Below are positions 1-14,412 of a DNA stretch of 64,000 nucleotides, piece after piece. Source of the DNA: Bradysia coprophila. Lineage: Eukaryota > Arthropoda > Insecta > Diptera > Sciaridae. The stretch is from assembly GCF_014529535.1 (NCBI RefSeq), contig NW_023503307.1:5022599-5086598 (forward strand). Reading direction: 5' to 3'. The position numbers and the translations under genes are program-made. Position 1 is the first letter of the stretch. Every line of letters begins with the position of its first letter. The notes below the pieces were generated by a model. The model searched no databases. It saw nothing but the letters and a program-made list of their open reading frames with translations, and was not told the DNA's origin.

Positions 1-1409
1 GTCATGATCAGAACCAATTTACCTAGTCAATGAAAAACCGCAGTGGATTTTCTTTAAATAAACGGAGAATCAGGGCCTATTTTAGGGAAATCAAATTCCC
101 GTCCCTAAGTCACAGTTTGTCTGTTTCTTATAAATAATAATAAATCGAAGTTCCTCCGTTGATTTTATGGCCTTTCAGTTGTATTTTGGATGTTTTTGAG
201 CTTGAATTTATTTAAATTACATTCGGATGGCATTTAGAAAGTAGAATTCAGGAATATTCGGAAATCTTAGAGAATTCTAAGTAACATTTCAATTTTCTGT
301 AATTTAATTCCTTAAATAAGGCTCTGGGTACATTGTATCCCAATCAGAATAAATTCATTGTAAGAATTGCGTGTATGTAAATGTCTGATAAGCCATCGAA
401 AATGTCAGCATATCTCTGTCTGCCACACCAATGACACACGGATGAAAACTATCATTAGAATTATTTCTCTTATTTGCAAATAAAATAAATGTGAAAAAAA
501 AACCGGTAAAAGTATACGGAAATGTGCTTTCGGTTCGAACAAGGTTTTTACATCATTACATCCAATGCAATATAAAATTGCCAGCATTAGTGTAAAGTAG
601 TTAGAGCAAGCTATTTAGAGGAAAAAAAAGTACCCAGTCATTGCTCAACCTACAGTTATATTTATGCAGATTCTATATAAGAGAGTGGAGAAGGAAGAAA
701 AAAAAACTTGTAAAATCAGTTAAATGAATTCGCAAATTTATTTATTTTTTCTTGTATTTCTATGCATGATATAATAACCGGTATGATAACGTGATACGTA
801 AAAATAGACGCATCGAAGGTCAGACTCGTCTTATTTGAATATAATCTAGGAAATCATCTCGACATGTGTAAAGAATTTGGGAATATAAGAAAATTCTGTT
901 CCATGTTGTGATTGACTACGCAAAATAACAAATCGTAGACAGATACTATCTTCAGTGGACAAAACATACAACGATCAAAATAATCAACACGCCACAGTCC
1001 ACTGTAACTTGAACCGTTAACATTTCTTATATCAAATAAACCACGTTACGATATTCATCGGATATATGTGTTAATGTGTATATGACTGTAATTAGCATGA
1101 AAAACGTCATTGATTTATCACAAGCATTTCATGATAATTTTCCTTCCAATTATTAATTCCGAAATGGAAAAGAAACACAAAGCAAAAATGGTTATATATC
1201 TTTTTCCTATAAAATTAATTCGTTATGTAATTGTACGGTTCGGCTTACATTAAAATGTATATGGAGGAATGATGAGAAACGAGCAGGTACACTTACTATC
1301 ACGTGAAAACGAAAAAAGTTGCGTGAGTTATTTTTAATTCATAAAAGTATATAAAATAAAAATAACGATTGCTGGAGACCTTGGCATTAAGCGCAAGGTA
1401 CATCATTCT

Positions 1410-1432
1410 ATTATTATTATTATTATTATTAT
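1410..1432. repeat. (ATT)n microsatellite
   Basis: About eight uninterrupted ATT/TTA trinucleotides, inside the presumed moesin intron. Confidence 0.9.
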
Positions 1433-2888
1433 GGTTATTGAGAGAGTGAGAAAAAAAAATTACATTAACAAAACTGACACAAAGTGAAAAATGGAATATT
1501 TGAATTTTTAGTAACAGATCTGTTCGATTACTACACACATTCATCAGTCTTCGTAACCCCTGTGTATACAGTACATATATACATTAAACATGAAATGCTG
1601 TAATATGGACTTTTTTATTCGATTCGATACGATGTATAGTAAAACTATATCTATGCTTACGAGTGTATAATTGCATAATTTCAAGTTTATTGTCATTCGT
1701 TTGATGGGTTATCTATAATATTGTTGAACAGATAGTTCAATGCTAAACAAAATTGACCGATTAATGTGAACATGATTATAACGAAAGCAATCAGTGGCTT
1801 TGATCTTGTACTGAAAGCAAAAATTATTGAAACAACTATGTACAACATCCACCATTACACAGAGTGTAAAGTTTTTGAATGGAAAACAGAGCAGAGCAGT
1901 TAAACACCGCACGAATTTGAGCTTAATATTTTTTTTTGTATGGGCAAAAATTGTTATAATAATAACAATTTGAGTCGTTAAATAAATTTACATTTTAAAC
2001 GATTTTAAATGATCTAAAAATAGATTGTTTCGGTATTTTTGTCGGTGAAAATATGAGTGAAAATTTAATGTTTATCGTCACTGAGACATCACAAGATATA
2101 GACTTCGAGACACAATATTTACTTTGGCAAGGAACTGGTCAGTCGTTTTTCAATTATTTTTTTCTTCTTCTTCGTTCGGACAAAAATTTCTAAAATAGCT
2201 CTGCAACCGTTAACAAACGATATACACCACGGAGACATGAATATATCTAAGTGCAGGCTGATGGTAATTATTTATTTATCAATTAACAGCATCATTCTGT
2301 ACACAGTCAATAAATGAGTAGATCGTATGACAAACGTCTCGGTTCGATAACAAAACGAAACAAATAATTTAATTTGAAATTGTGGTAAACGAAACTGGTT
2401 CCCGGATGTTCTGTTGAGTTTTTTTTCTTCTTTAGTTCCAATTTTCATTTTTAAGTATTCCAGACGTTTTTCGGTTACATAGATTCAATTTATAGAAATG
2501 CGGGTCGAAAATTCATTTCTTTATTAAGACATGACAATGCAAAGCTCTGGAGAAAAACTAAAAGTTGCGACGTTTACAAGAAAAATTGTCTTTACACCTT
2601 ATTCAATTTAAACAGTTAAGTAAATCTATAAACGGAAATGTTTGGTGGAATAACCAGAATTGATCGAATTATCTCGATATTTCATGAATTATAATTTACA
2701 TATCTTAATTTAAACAGTTATGAAGTGTAAAGTGAAATCTGCTTGTTCCTTTGTATATCCTGGAGTTTTATACAAAGTCTATCACTTCAGTATTTTTATC
2801 ATACATTTCGCTATATATAAGAGAAGAGAAAAACTTTAAATCTGCAATAGCGCCACAAACGTATTTGCTTTCAATAAAAAAATTCAGA

Positions 2889-2955
2889 TCAGAGAAACGT
2901 CAGCAGTTTGCCTAAAATTTCCATAAACTGCTGACTTTTCTCAGAGCTGGTCAAA
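2889..2955. repeat. short palindromic MITE relic
   Basis: Arms 2889-2909 and 2935-2955 are inverted complements apart from a mismatch or two. The right side ends in TCTCAGAGCTGGTCAAAC, and the same CAGAGCTGGTCAAAC string and the TCTGAGAAA / TTTCTCAGA core occur in the larger palindrome at 14148-14412. The two are probably members of one foldback family. Confidence 0.65.
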
Positions 2956-5900
2956 CTGGATTTTTGTTAAAAATTATCACCAAAAATACAATGAAACACG
3001 GATAAAATGTAATACTTTCAGCGAAGGCATCCATTGCTCTAAAAAATTCATTCAATCAAATAAATGCCATTACGTCATGGCTGTATTTACTTTTTCTCGA
3101 CATTTTTATCAATATATCTAACCCGAGTATCGGCCTCGTTCGATTAACCTGTTTGACCGCATGTTCTAAAACGAAAATGACGCGATTGCATTGACTGTAT
3201 ATTTCTGTGGAAAACGTGATGAGTCTTCGTTTTACCTATTGCTTAAAATAATTTACATTTTGATATCGAAAAAAAATATCTCGAAATTCTCTGCTCGAAG
3301 AAAGACATTTTTTCGTCATTTCATGTATCATTGTTCTGTGCTAATTTAATTAAAATAATTACATACAAAGGAAACACATAAAATGAGTTAAAAATACACA
3401 AACTCTTAACCGGATGTTCTGTGAGCAAATTTTGTGTGTGTTTTCCTTTTAAAATACAAAAAAAAGTTTTACCAAGCGAGTTATGCTTACCAAATCTTCT
3501 TCTTCAGAATCTGTATCGTCGGTGGGTTTTTTATTTATTCGCTTACTCAAACGCTTGGCATGCTTCATTGCTGAGGAAAGAGCATTTTCCGGCTTTTGTT
3601 TATTTTGTTTTTAATTCAATAAATAAATAAGATACAGTCAGTCCATGACATGCACGAAAGCAGCATGCGAAAATGTTTTTGATTGAGTAGAATTTATGAA
3701 AAATATGTTTCCGGAAAATTGATGTGTTCATTTACACGGTCAAAGCTATTAGCAATTTGTAGCTGTTGCCATACAAAGTATCGAAAAAAAGCGAGCGGTA
3801 AACTAATTGCATTGTAAACCTCGAAACGTTATTTCTACAATAGATAATTGGAATATAATATCAACGGGTATAAATGAAAATAGGTTAGCAGCAGCAACAA
3901 TGTGTATACTACTTTCAAACAAAGCAAAGTTACGATCAAATGCACTATAAATTGGTCACACTACAATCCGATGACCGTCACAAATATACAAACAAATGAA
4001 AATCCTTTGTGAACACAGCTTTTGTAGTAAAAGAACCCCCAATATTTCGTAAATGCGAACGCACAAAAACATTATAAGTATCGGCGAAATATTGGCCAGA
4101 AAACGAAAATATTTTCAGTTACAATTTTTCGTGTGGGAATTCGCATTTTAATTATTTTTGGTGAGAAAATGGTTTGTCTATTATTTTGGAAATTGATCGA
4201 AATGGTATAACAGTAACATCTGCTTCCATAAATTATCGACTTAAGTTGTATGCATATACATCATGCATGAGTGTGGGTAATTTTAGCGTAAAGTTGGTTC
4301 ATTTCTTATTTCGGAATTGTTGAAAAGTAAAAGTAAATTGCAAACCATAGAAAGTTATTATGTCGGCAATGTTTGTACATTTATTATTATACTGTGTGTG
4401 TATTACACACGTCTCTCTGTCATATTTATATTTATCGCTTCCTGCTTATCCGTGCTACAAGGCATCGCAGTTGTACTATTATGTGTATACAATTTCTGAT
4501 AAGGTGTTTAATCACATGTCACATTTCCAATCTTAATCGATGACTCAAATTTTGAATTTGAAATTCTTTGAATAATTAGACGCATTGGGCCTGCGTCGAA
4601 GAGAGCAAGATGAGTTCATCCATAGTTAAAACGTAATGTTTTCTTTTTCATTGTTACACGGTTGTCGGTTGGCTGGATTTTTCGCCATCTGTTATTGCTT
4701 TTCCAGCTTTGATAATTCAAACCAATAACGACTATATTTCGCTTGTTATCAACGGATTGTTTAGCTTTAAAAACTAAAGTTTTAAAACACAAAAATTCTC
4801 AGTAAAAATTCCAGGTTTATAACATCGATTACAGTGAAATCAACACTTATAAAGTCTAAAGCTGACATCATTCGTTGTTATTGGCATTATTGAGATTACA
4901 TGTAAGTTTTTATTATTTCATTTTCAATTATTTTTTATCCATCGGAAATTGGAATGACTGATTTCGATTAGGTTGATTTGAGTGAGGCTAAGATCATGCT
5001 TTTGTAAAAATTAACAACAAAAACAAAAGTTTAATGTTAACCTTCACCGATATAGCAATTATAAAACCGACAAGGAATTTTTTCTTCACTTTTTTTTTGT
5101 TGCTATTTATTGATGAACAATTTTACGATCTTGCTTACAGCATTTATTGTGTGTGCTGGGTATATGTGTGTCGATTGCGACCAGTCTTACAGACAATCGG
5201 TATTGATGGCTTTCATTGTACACCTTTTATAACTTTCAATGTTTCTATCGTCATGCATAATACTAAGTAGCATGCGATACGATAGAATATTAATCGAATG
5301 GGTGACGAAAAGCTTCATTAATCTGATCCGATTGAATTGGTTTACAATTTCATATATTTAACGTAGAAGTGTAAAGGCGTTTTTTGAAGGGACCATCTTT
5401 TTTGGTCCTCGTCCACGGGGTCTGGAAATCTGTTTTACCAGAAGTTGCTGAGAATTTCCGAAAATTTGCTAAAATTTGGCAAAATAAATTTTTCAGCGTT
5501 GGAAAATCACACCAAATTTTGGAAGATCTTAGCCAGTTTTGGAAAATATGTCCTGCTCATTCCCCTGCGTCCACAAAGTTCTCAAATTTTTTAAACAAGT
5601 TTTCTGTGGAAAATATTGTTCTACTAAACCATTTCAACCGGTACGAACTGAATGAACTTAGTAGATTGGATTGGAGACTTGGAATGCCTCTTCTTGAAGA
5701 AGCAGGAACTCTGATAGACTTTTTGTTTAATACTGCACAGTCTTACGTTCTCTATCAGGGAAACTTCCCGGTTTTCGATAAGAAATCGTCAAGACGCTTT
5801 TGCCATCTAAAGATTCTTTATACATTCTTTATACAAACTGTGCCATTTCGCGTGTCACGCCGGCGAGAGTGGAGTAAAAAGTGGACAATCCCTAAGGATT

Positions 5901-8900
5901 TGCACAGCACTCAACTCAAAAGAAGTTAAATAATCAGAAAGTGGAGGACTTGCTCTGGAATCACAAATAAAGCTTTAAAAATCAACGAAACGATAATTCT
6001 GTGACCACACGATTTCCGAACTCAATTCAAATAATCCCCGGCATCTTCTGAGAATTGATATCGTTCAAATAATTTCTGTATAAGACCTATGAACAGGCTT
6101 ATTATCATCAGTGCGTGTACACAAACAAGCATGCAACACACCACTTATGCACTAACGATTATTGAATGCCATTCGGTTATAAAAATGATAAGAATAATTT
6201 AAAAAATTTAGTGGAAATTTATTGTGAACTCGATTTTGTTTCTGTTGTAGAGAAAAGTAATTACAAATCTATTCTGAATAATTTCACAGTTTATTCCGAT
6301 TCGGTAATGGTTTTTCGTGTTCTGAAATTTATTCCAACGATAAACAAGTTAAAAGCCAAAATACTTGAGGGGTAAAACCAAGTATATGTTGCCATCAACG
6401 ACATTTTTTTTCAGTTCTACATACATATTGTTATGAGAAAAACTCATAATTTGTTTCGGTTGAAACCTGATAAGATGAAAAAGTGTATCTTGACACCTTT
6501 TCGTGTAAATCACATCAGACAAAAGCAAAATTATGCTGAACAACAAAATCAACAGAAACAGAACACGGTGTACCTTTGAATATTAGATGTATATTAAACG
6601 AAAAGTTATAATTTGGATGTGACACCGAGTCACCGAAGATGAGAGCAGAAAAAAAAAGAATTTTTAGTAAAATTATAAATTGCGTGTTCGTCTCCGCTAA
6701 TATGAGTGTGTTACTTTATATTATATTTGAACAGATGATGATCCAACAATAAATTAAAAGGAAAAACGTTGATTCGTTTCATATAGTAATGTTTAGCAGA
6801 CATTTACACTATGACGATAGAGCCTATTTTTACCTTTACTTAGGATTTTAGGAGATAATAATGTTGTTTCGACAAAACAAAATAATTGTGATTCATTGGC
6901 AGATGGGAATCAGTGAATATATAACAATTTCATATTAATAATGCTAAATGAACGGTCTGTTTGTAAAACAAATTATTTGAATTATAATGTGTAATCGAAC
7001 TATCGTCATATGGAGTCATCGGTATTCGATGAGTTTCTATCGTAACTTAGATATATTTAGATCTTAACAAAATTGTTATTCCGTTTGACATTGAACATAT
7101 TCGACAGGGTTGCAAGAGACTAACAAAAGAAGTTGATTGCTTCCGATATTCGTACAAGAATGACAGAATTCTTTAACAACAAAAAAAAACGAGTAGAATC
7201 ATTCTCATCAAAGTTTGGAAATATACTCAACTCATCAACAAACCATTCTAACAACAACAAAAAAACCTATAAATCGATTGCATCTCGTCATATACGGAAT
7301 AAAATCATCAAACATTAAATTTGCCCGAACAATTTATATTAAATGTGGCATGAGCGAATAAAATAATATTTTACGATTGGGACCTCAGTATATCGAGTGA
7401 AAAAAAGGCAGCTGACAAAATTGTAGTTTATGCAAACGAAAAGCGATTAAATATTAATGTAAAATTTTTGCAAATAATTTTTTTTTAATGAGTGTTTATT
7501 GATGTTACGTATCATCACATAAAATTTATAAAGAGACTAAACGCAAAATGACGCACTCCAATAAATATTTATCAAGTTCCGACTGACGGCTGTGTGTATC
7601 GATATGTGTGTGTACAAAAGTTCTTCATTATTTTTTTGTTCTGCCATCCATCCAAATTAACAATATAATTTTCGGCGAGAATTTAAATTTTTTTTGCTTT
7701 GGTTAGATAAATTCAGAAGAATTTAGTTTTCGTTTTCCTGTGTCTTCACTGTGGTTTGTGTGTCTATACATTGAATCACTGACAAATTCAAGTGGATAAT
7801 CCACATCGGACATATTTGGGGATTAGACATGACATTTATCAAGGGTAACCGTTGAACGAGTGGATTTCAGTTATTTGTATTGATTATAGATAAAATAATC
7901 AACATGAGTTCGGCTTAAGTTTCAGCTGCGTTTACATATTTTTTTTAAAGGCTGCTCATTGTATACCGAAACCAAGTCTTACGACACTGATATACTCGAA
8001 TTATATCGGTCGACAGCACTTTTATGAAAGTAATTGCATTCGAGATTCTATTTAACTCGCTTATCTAGCCGATAGAGTTTTTACATTTTCGTAAAGTCAG
8101 ATGAATTGCTAAGCGTTTCTTGTAACCGAATTGGTACGTCTTGCAGTGAAAGTAATAATTAATAGCACTTGGAAGAAGACAATTCGTTTTGCATAAATTT
8201 TGTCTTGCACTCTGCTAATCGTACCAGTTTTTCTGGTGAGAAATGTAATTTCTTCGAAGGGGGTACTCACTTCTCAGTTAGGAAATCCAGTGTATCATAT
8301 TATATGGCCGCATTTGCATGGTCGTAAATCGTGTTAAAATCTTCTTTTTTAAATATAAGTGTGGGCACCAGTGTACCAGTAGTCGAAAACCTATTGTTCT
8401 TTCATTCATGAAAAAGTTTTTTAATGAAAGAACATTAGTGTACATGTCCGGGAACTGATGCCGCCACTACAAGATTTAGTCTGCTTTCCTGTCATTTACA
8501 TTGCATTAATAGTGATTTTCTGAAGTCGGTACTCCATCGGCACATAACATTCGTGGTAAAAGAATTGACAAAATGAAAATCACTTCGCTGATCTCATCGA
8601 AAATTTACTTTCGTCCGAAATATAAAAATTTAAAATAAAAAAAAAATTATCAAAATTGTTAACGGCCACCATAATTCAAACATATGAAAATAGCGTATAA
8701 GAAAAGCAATTAAACCTTCAAGCTACTCGACACTGACATCATTCGTTTATTCAAAATCACGTATAATATAAAATGTTTGAATTGAATACAAACGATGCAT
8801 TTTGAATGTGGAATATATATAAGCAATGGCGAAAACGAAAAACAACAATTCGCAATAAAAAGTGTTATGCAAAAAAAAAAAAAATAATAATAATGTTCAT

Positions 8901-9149
8901 TTTCAACCAAGAGAACCAGTTATCGATTTTCGTAATAAATTACCCCCCTGACAACTGGTGTGTTATACTGTTTTCATGGCACAAATACCGGAAAGTTTAG
9001 GAATCAAATCTGGCGACGTGGGTTCAATAAATAACAGTTAAAGTGCATTCAATGAAGTTTATCACACAAATCTCTGAAGAATCAATGTCTATAATACCAC
9101 TAGCGTAACATTTCAATTGACCGGGTAATATATTTTGTCGATGACTTAC

Positions 9150-9329
9150 CTTTTTGTACAGTTTAATCCATGTCAGGTCACCTTTCGAGTCTGTGTACTG
9201 TAGGCCGAAGAACCATACTTCTCGTAATCCAATGGTTTTGACGACTTGATCAAATAACTGTTTGCCGGTGGTAGTTTGCTGAATGGCAAACTCCAGCTCG
9301 GCATCCATGGTAGTGACACGCACATTTAG
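9150..9329 (-). CDS. Moe: moesin (ERM protein), coding exon 2, start of FERM domain
   Basis: Encodes 60 residues beginning [17 protein letters not shown] and ending KLYKK, the first (ubiquitin-like) lobe of the FERM domain of ezrin/radixin/moesin; the string [20 protein letters not shown] is nearly invariant in animal moesins. The exon is flanked by a poly-pyrimidine CAG acceptor at its high-coordinate end and an AAG|GTAAGT donor at the low end, both in phase 0. ERM proteins link membrane receptors and PIP2 to cortical actin. The upstream coding exon lies 10.7 kb away at 20062. Exons for the rest of FERM, the helical region and the C-terminal actin-binding tail are not in the window. Confidence 0.93.
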
Positions 9330-12300
9330 CTGTAAAAAAAGCAAATAAATTGAGTTAAATTAAAGATTCGGAATTAATGCGGAGTCTCAGTGTGTATATA
9401 TGCAAGTACTTCACTAATGGTTACGTATAAACATGGAATTTATATAAATCCAATGAACCTAGAGTTTCGATATGGTTACAAGATCCAAATTTCTATTTAT
9501 TTCCTCTTTTTTTTAGAGAGTAAGAGTTAAATCATATTTTCCGTTTCGGTTTTTTTTTATATTTTGATTTTGTTAAAATATTTTCATAGTTTTGGGGCTT
9601 TTGTTTGTAAATTTCTAACAAAAACCAACTGATCCGATGCAAATTAGACGAAATGTTTTTTTTTTACTTTCTTCATACAAAAATCATAGAACCATATCAC
9701 TATTTGTTTCCGATATAACGACACCTGCACTTGACAAGTCGGACGTGGAAGAGAGAAGAAAAAAATATGAAAAATTATATCGAAAAACTTTGGCTTCTTT
9801 AACTTCTATACAGGCGCTTTTGTTAAACGACAAATTGGATTAGGAAAGAAATATTAATTTTCCTTCGCTCGGTTTGAACTATATAAAATCACATTTGGTT
9901 CACATAATCCGCATCTTGGATGGTGTGTGACATATCTGATGTAGTAAAAAAAAATTCAAAAAAAACAAACCCATAAAATATGTCGACTTAATAAAAAGAA
10001 AAGACAAATATGTCACGCACCGGGAAGATGCTCGATCAAATGACGATACATACAAGAAAGATTATTCAAAAAGTTTGCAATGAATGTTACAAAATTTTTG
10101 GAAGTGCCATCAAACTCGACTATCGTATAATATATCTTTGTGTGTCAACACGACCCGATGGGGGACAAATTGTGAACAGCAAAATAATGAAATCATCAAC
10201 ATGCGCTTGAACAACAGCTCTTTTTTCCACTAATTTAATTTTTTTTTCCATGGGATTTTACTTGTTTTATTGCCTACAGAAAAAGGTCAGGGCGTCTCGC
10301 GTGCAATGCGAAGGTAATCTGTCTGCAATTCAATGCGAAATCGTATATCCAATTTTGTTTTCGATTTATCGATAAAATATGGTGGTTCAACGAATGTACT
10401 CGATTACGATGCGTTCGGAGGGTATCACAGACACTTTTCATAGGAAATCATTTTTTTAAACGAAAATATTCAGGTCGTGTTGTTCGTTCATCGATCTAAT
10501 TTCTAGGAAATTCGTCTCCTACATACGTCGACCTTGGGCTACATAAGTTTTTCAGAACAAAAAGTAGTAGTTTTTGTGTGATAAATGTTCAATATTCAGA
10601 CACATACACACACCTGATGATGTCAAAGTAAAACAATGTTTACTTAGTGGCTATAAAACCATAAAATTTATCTAAATTTTTTAATTTGTCAGAGTTGTGA
10701 GATAATAATCAAGCGACGAGGCAAAGAGCTTGGAAAATATTTACACCAACGTCAACGCTTCATTCAATAAAATTTATCAACATTGTTGTGCTGACTATAA
10801 ATTAGGATAAACAGCAAATTGTATACTGTGGGGAGTTGCCACATAACTATATATACTTTGGTACAATAGTATATGGCACATATCTATATATAAATATGCC
10901 TTAAATGTGGCCATTATCAATGATTGTAATGTTGTATCGATGTTATTGAATATTTAACAGCTATAACACTTCAATTGTCATAATTGTCATAAAATATCAT
11001 TTAGATACTATAGAGTTTCGGCAATTGCTTAGCGTCAATAGAGTGTTTTAACTTGGACATTTGGAATAGTTTTAGCTGTGGCACACTATTGTTCTAGTGT
11101 CTCATTAGTACAGTTGACCTGTGAGACAATAGATTACTAACACTTTTGCGTTACTGTTATAACGAAGTAAAACACCTTATTGAAGTATTTTATAACAGTG
11201 AAGTCGATGTTGCCGAAATTGCGATTTCTTGAAAAATAAAAAATCTGCTATGGCAGCAACAATACAATTTGTTCTACGTTTCGCCCCTATTTTTTAGCAA
11301 AAACTGAATTCAAAATTACGTTGTGAATTCATCAAAAAAAAAAATTGATCATGTCTACTTTTATACATATGTACTGTGCTATATGTGTGAGTGTTGCGCC
11401 CCGTGACTTGCGTTGATGAATCCGATGAAAAACAAAGTTTCTGATTTTATCTGGCAAATGTATCGAAACGTGAAAGAATAAAACAGAAAAAACATGAGTT
11501 TGAATTTGGACACGAAAACTGCTAAAAAAAATTCAACTGAATTTAATGGAATCGAGCTTATATTACTCTCTGTTTCATTAATTTTGTATTAAGCATAGCG
11601 TTTGGGGTTCTTGTTTGTGGGGCGAAAAAGCCGACAAACTGACAAACTGAAAAGAAAAAAACCGAAACTTAACACAATAAATAAATATTGAAACAGAAGA
11701 AGAAGAAAAATATTGTCGACAAAAAAGTGTTGATTGCAAGTTGACTTTATCGCATATGGTATAGCCAGACTACGGAAAAATATAATTTTTTATATTCTAC
11801 AAACGGCATTATGTAATTTGTTTCCTTGTGACAGATGGAAAGTTTCAGAATTTTTTTTTCTTCACTCGTTTCTATGCCACGAACGATCATTAGATTTAAA
11901 ATGTTTCTATTCGTTTTCCGGTGTATACAACGAAATGACTTCTTATCATTACAATTTTTAACAGTCAAAACGGAGTGCTGGAGTACGGACAACACTAAAT
12001 TCGTTTATTTGTAAACACAAAACCAATAAATTCATTACTTGAGCATTATATAGTTCATGAGGTCAGTAGATATGCTAAGAGCTTCCATTTATTTATAAAT
12101 TTTGCAGAATTGAATTGTGTTTAGCCAACTGTGAATACACTACCGCGGCAGATGAAAACTAATTTGTATGGGCAACGGCTTTTCAAATAATAATTTTCGG
12201 TTGAAAACTTGGGATGGTGTCATTGTTGGTGGAGTTTTTTTTTGTATTTCGCAATTTATTTTTCGTTTAATTATATTCTGTGAATTTCCAACGAAATGAA

Positions 12301-13822
12301 TCAATTAGAAATTAAACTGAGTTTACCATTTTGCTTGAAGAAACCATTTTCTCGGTAGACGAAGCCGCTGTCTTCAAGTAAAGCCAATATTTTAACAATT
12401 CTCCAAATATAAAACCAAGAACTATCCAGGTGTTAAACCTTCGTTAAATCTTCCTTTCAATAGCGTAGCTATAATTTTATCAAATCACTCAGGTTTGTTA
12501 GAACAAATGAACAAACAGTGCAAATAAAGTACAAGTAACACACAGCGCGCGCCTTTATACTGTTTATCGCACAAAATTCAAATTCAAACTGACGATGCTC
12601 AACAGTTTTCAAAATGGTATTCTCAACGGTCAACACATACACCGCGTATATTCCGTTCATTCACAACATTTACGAAGCATTCGTGGAAAGATACGATTCT
12701 TTTTTTTTCGTGTTTGAAAACATTGTACCTTAGGATTTTGTTTGTTGTTTTTTTTTTCGTTGGTAGAATAAAAGGCATAAAAAGTTCGCCTGACTAATTC
12801 TTACTATATCGAGAATTGGACCCACTAAGTTTTGCAAAAAAAGAGAAACCAATAAAATCAGTTAAGGAAAGAGTCGGCAGTTGATCAAAATCGTTTTTAA
12901 AATTTTTAAAGAAAACGGATCGTCCCGTCGTGTAATATACCGAAGAGAATTTATTTTTCGGTTATTTGAGAATATACTTATATATTGTTGCGTCATGGTG
13001 TATAAGATGTGGTACCATCTTGGGGTCCGTATACGTATAACACAAAAGTACACGTTTTTGCTTAATACATTCAAAAGAGAGAGACGAAAAAACAACTTTG
13101 TATTTGCCAACATCAAGGTACGTAAAAAAACAGGTCTGATTCATACAAATGTATTGAAATTGGTGTCTCAATGCGACAAACAATATCACAATACAGAAAA
13201 TGTTTTCGGATTTGCATGAAGACAAGGCAGTGTTGTGAACATTGGTGAAAAATCGGTTTTTCTCTTGGTTTGCCGGCTTAAGGGAAGAGCGAAAAAAAAA
13301 TTACCGTTTCGCCAAGAAATTCGTAGAATCGAAACATAAATTGTGTGCAAATTCACTGTGGTGGTGTGTCATTATTAAAAATAGAAAGAAAGAAACTGCG
13401 GATAGACTGTCGACAGATACAAAATTTCTGAATTAATACATTTTTAGCTGGCAACACTATAATCTGATAAAACATCCAGAATGTGAACATATAAGTATAT
13501 GACATCATAGTCAAAGCCATTCATAACGAAATCTTCAATCTCACATGATAGAAAATCGTAGACATTCAAATAAAGCCGAAAGACATATACGTCTGTAATT
13601 ATAATGTCTCTTTCCTACCACACATATCGTACAATATATACGTATACCGTATACCATATACCAGGTAGACATACATTGCATTTACACAATTTTCATATAC
13701 TACCTCAAAAGGTGTAGTTTCAAAACACACATAACCGATTCAACTTACAGTAATAAAAGTAAAGATTGAAACGTATATGTATAACTGCATGTACCACTTA
13801 CATAGAGATTGATTTTTACATC

Positions 13823-13977
13823 CATCTCTGCAATTTTCTTTGCAGTGGCATTGTTCATTTTTCGAACCAAAAAATTCATTCAAATTAATAATAAGCTTCA
13901 AATTGTAACAATTTTTTTTTGGTGGCATTTTGTTTCGAAAAATGAACAATGCCACCGGAAAGAAAATTGCAGAGATG
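13823..13977. repeat. foldback MITE, 44-bp arms
   Basis: Left arm 13823-13866 (starts CATCTCTGCAATTTTCTTTG) and right arm 13934-13977 are inverted complements with only a few mismatches. The AT-rich spacer is about 67 bp. No ORF. Best explained as a non-autonomous inverted-repeat element inside the moesin intron. Confidence 0.8.
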
Positions 13978-14147
13978 AAAAGTGTTGCAAATCAATCGAA
14001 AATAAAATAAAAATCGAGAAATGGAAAAAGGATCTGATCGCTGATCGCATTACTTTTTATCGAATTCAATTAAAATCAATTTAGAAATGTATGCGTTTAT
14101 GCATACTTAGGTCGAATTTTAAATACTGGATTTTAGTTTACTATTGA

Positions 14148-14412
14148 TAATATCTTTCCATCAGAATCCTTTTTGAAAAATGTACGACTGCAATTCCGAC
14201 CACGAATGTGGTAGCTTTCCACAGAAAATACATTTGGTTGTAGAAGTCTGACCGGCTCTGAGAAACGCGAACGTTAAACTGTTCACTTTTCTCAGAGGTC
14301 AGAGCTGGTCAAACGACTACAACCAAATGTATTCTCTGTTGAAAGCTAACACATTCGTGGTCGGAATTGCGATCGTACATTTTTCAAAAAGGATTCCGAT
14401 GGAAAGATATTA
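14148..14412. repeat. palindromic MITE, about 120-bp arms
   Basis: The whole 265-bp unit folds on itself: it opens with TAATATCTTTCCATC and closes with its complement GATGGAAAGATATTA, and about nine bases in ten pair along the arms, including CCGACCACGAATGTG and TACATTTGGTTGTAG blocks. The centre carries TCTGAGAAA / TTTCTCAGAG, shared with the small palindrome at 2889-2955. Confidence 0.88.

Larger units (their letters stand above)
1..9149 (-). other. Moe: moesin intron 2 (part); no coding exon recognised
   Basis: This stretch follows the splice donor of moesin exon 2 on the minus strand and should be intron 2 as far as it lies in the window. I see no continuation of the FERM domain here, so the next exon is left of the window or was missed. 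It is AT-rich, with an (ATT)n microsatellite near 1410-1432, a short palindrome at 2889-2955 and a hairpin at about 8395-8432. A 181-codon open frame at 5384-5929 (plus) starts at a TTG, matches no family I know, and contains repeated AAAATTTG-type words, so it looks like chance or repeat-derived sequence. Confidence 0.5.

Noticed and set aside
5384-5929. 181-codon plus-strand open frame in the moesin intron
   Set aside because: Starts at TTG, has no recognisable domain, and includes short repeated AT-rich words; most likely chance or repeat-derived.
11010-11225. Possible long inverted repeat with ends TTTCGGCAATTG and TTGCCGAAATT
   Set aside because: Only the short ends and a few internal words pair; too weak to call.
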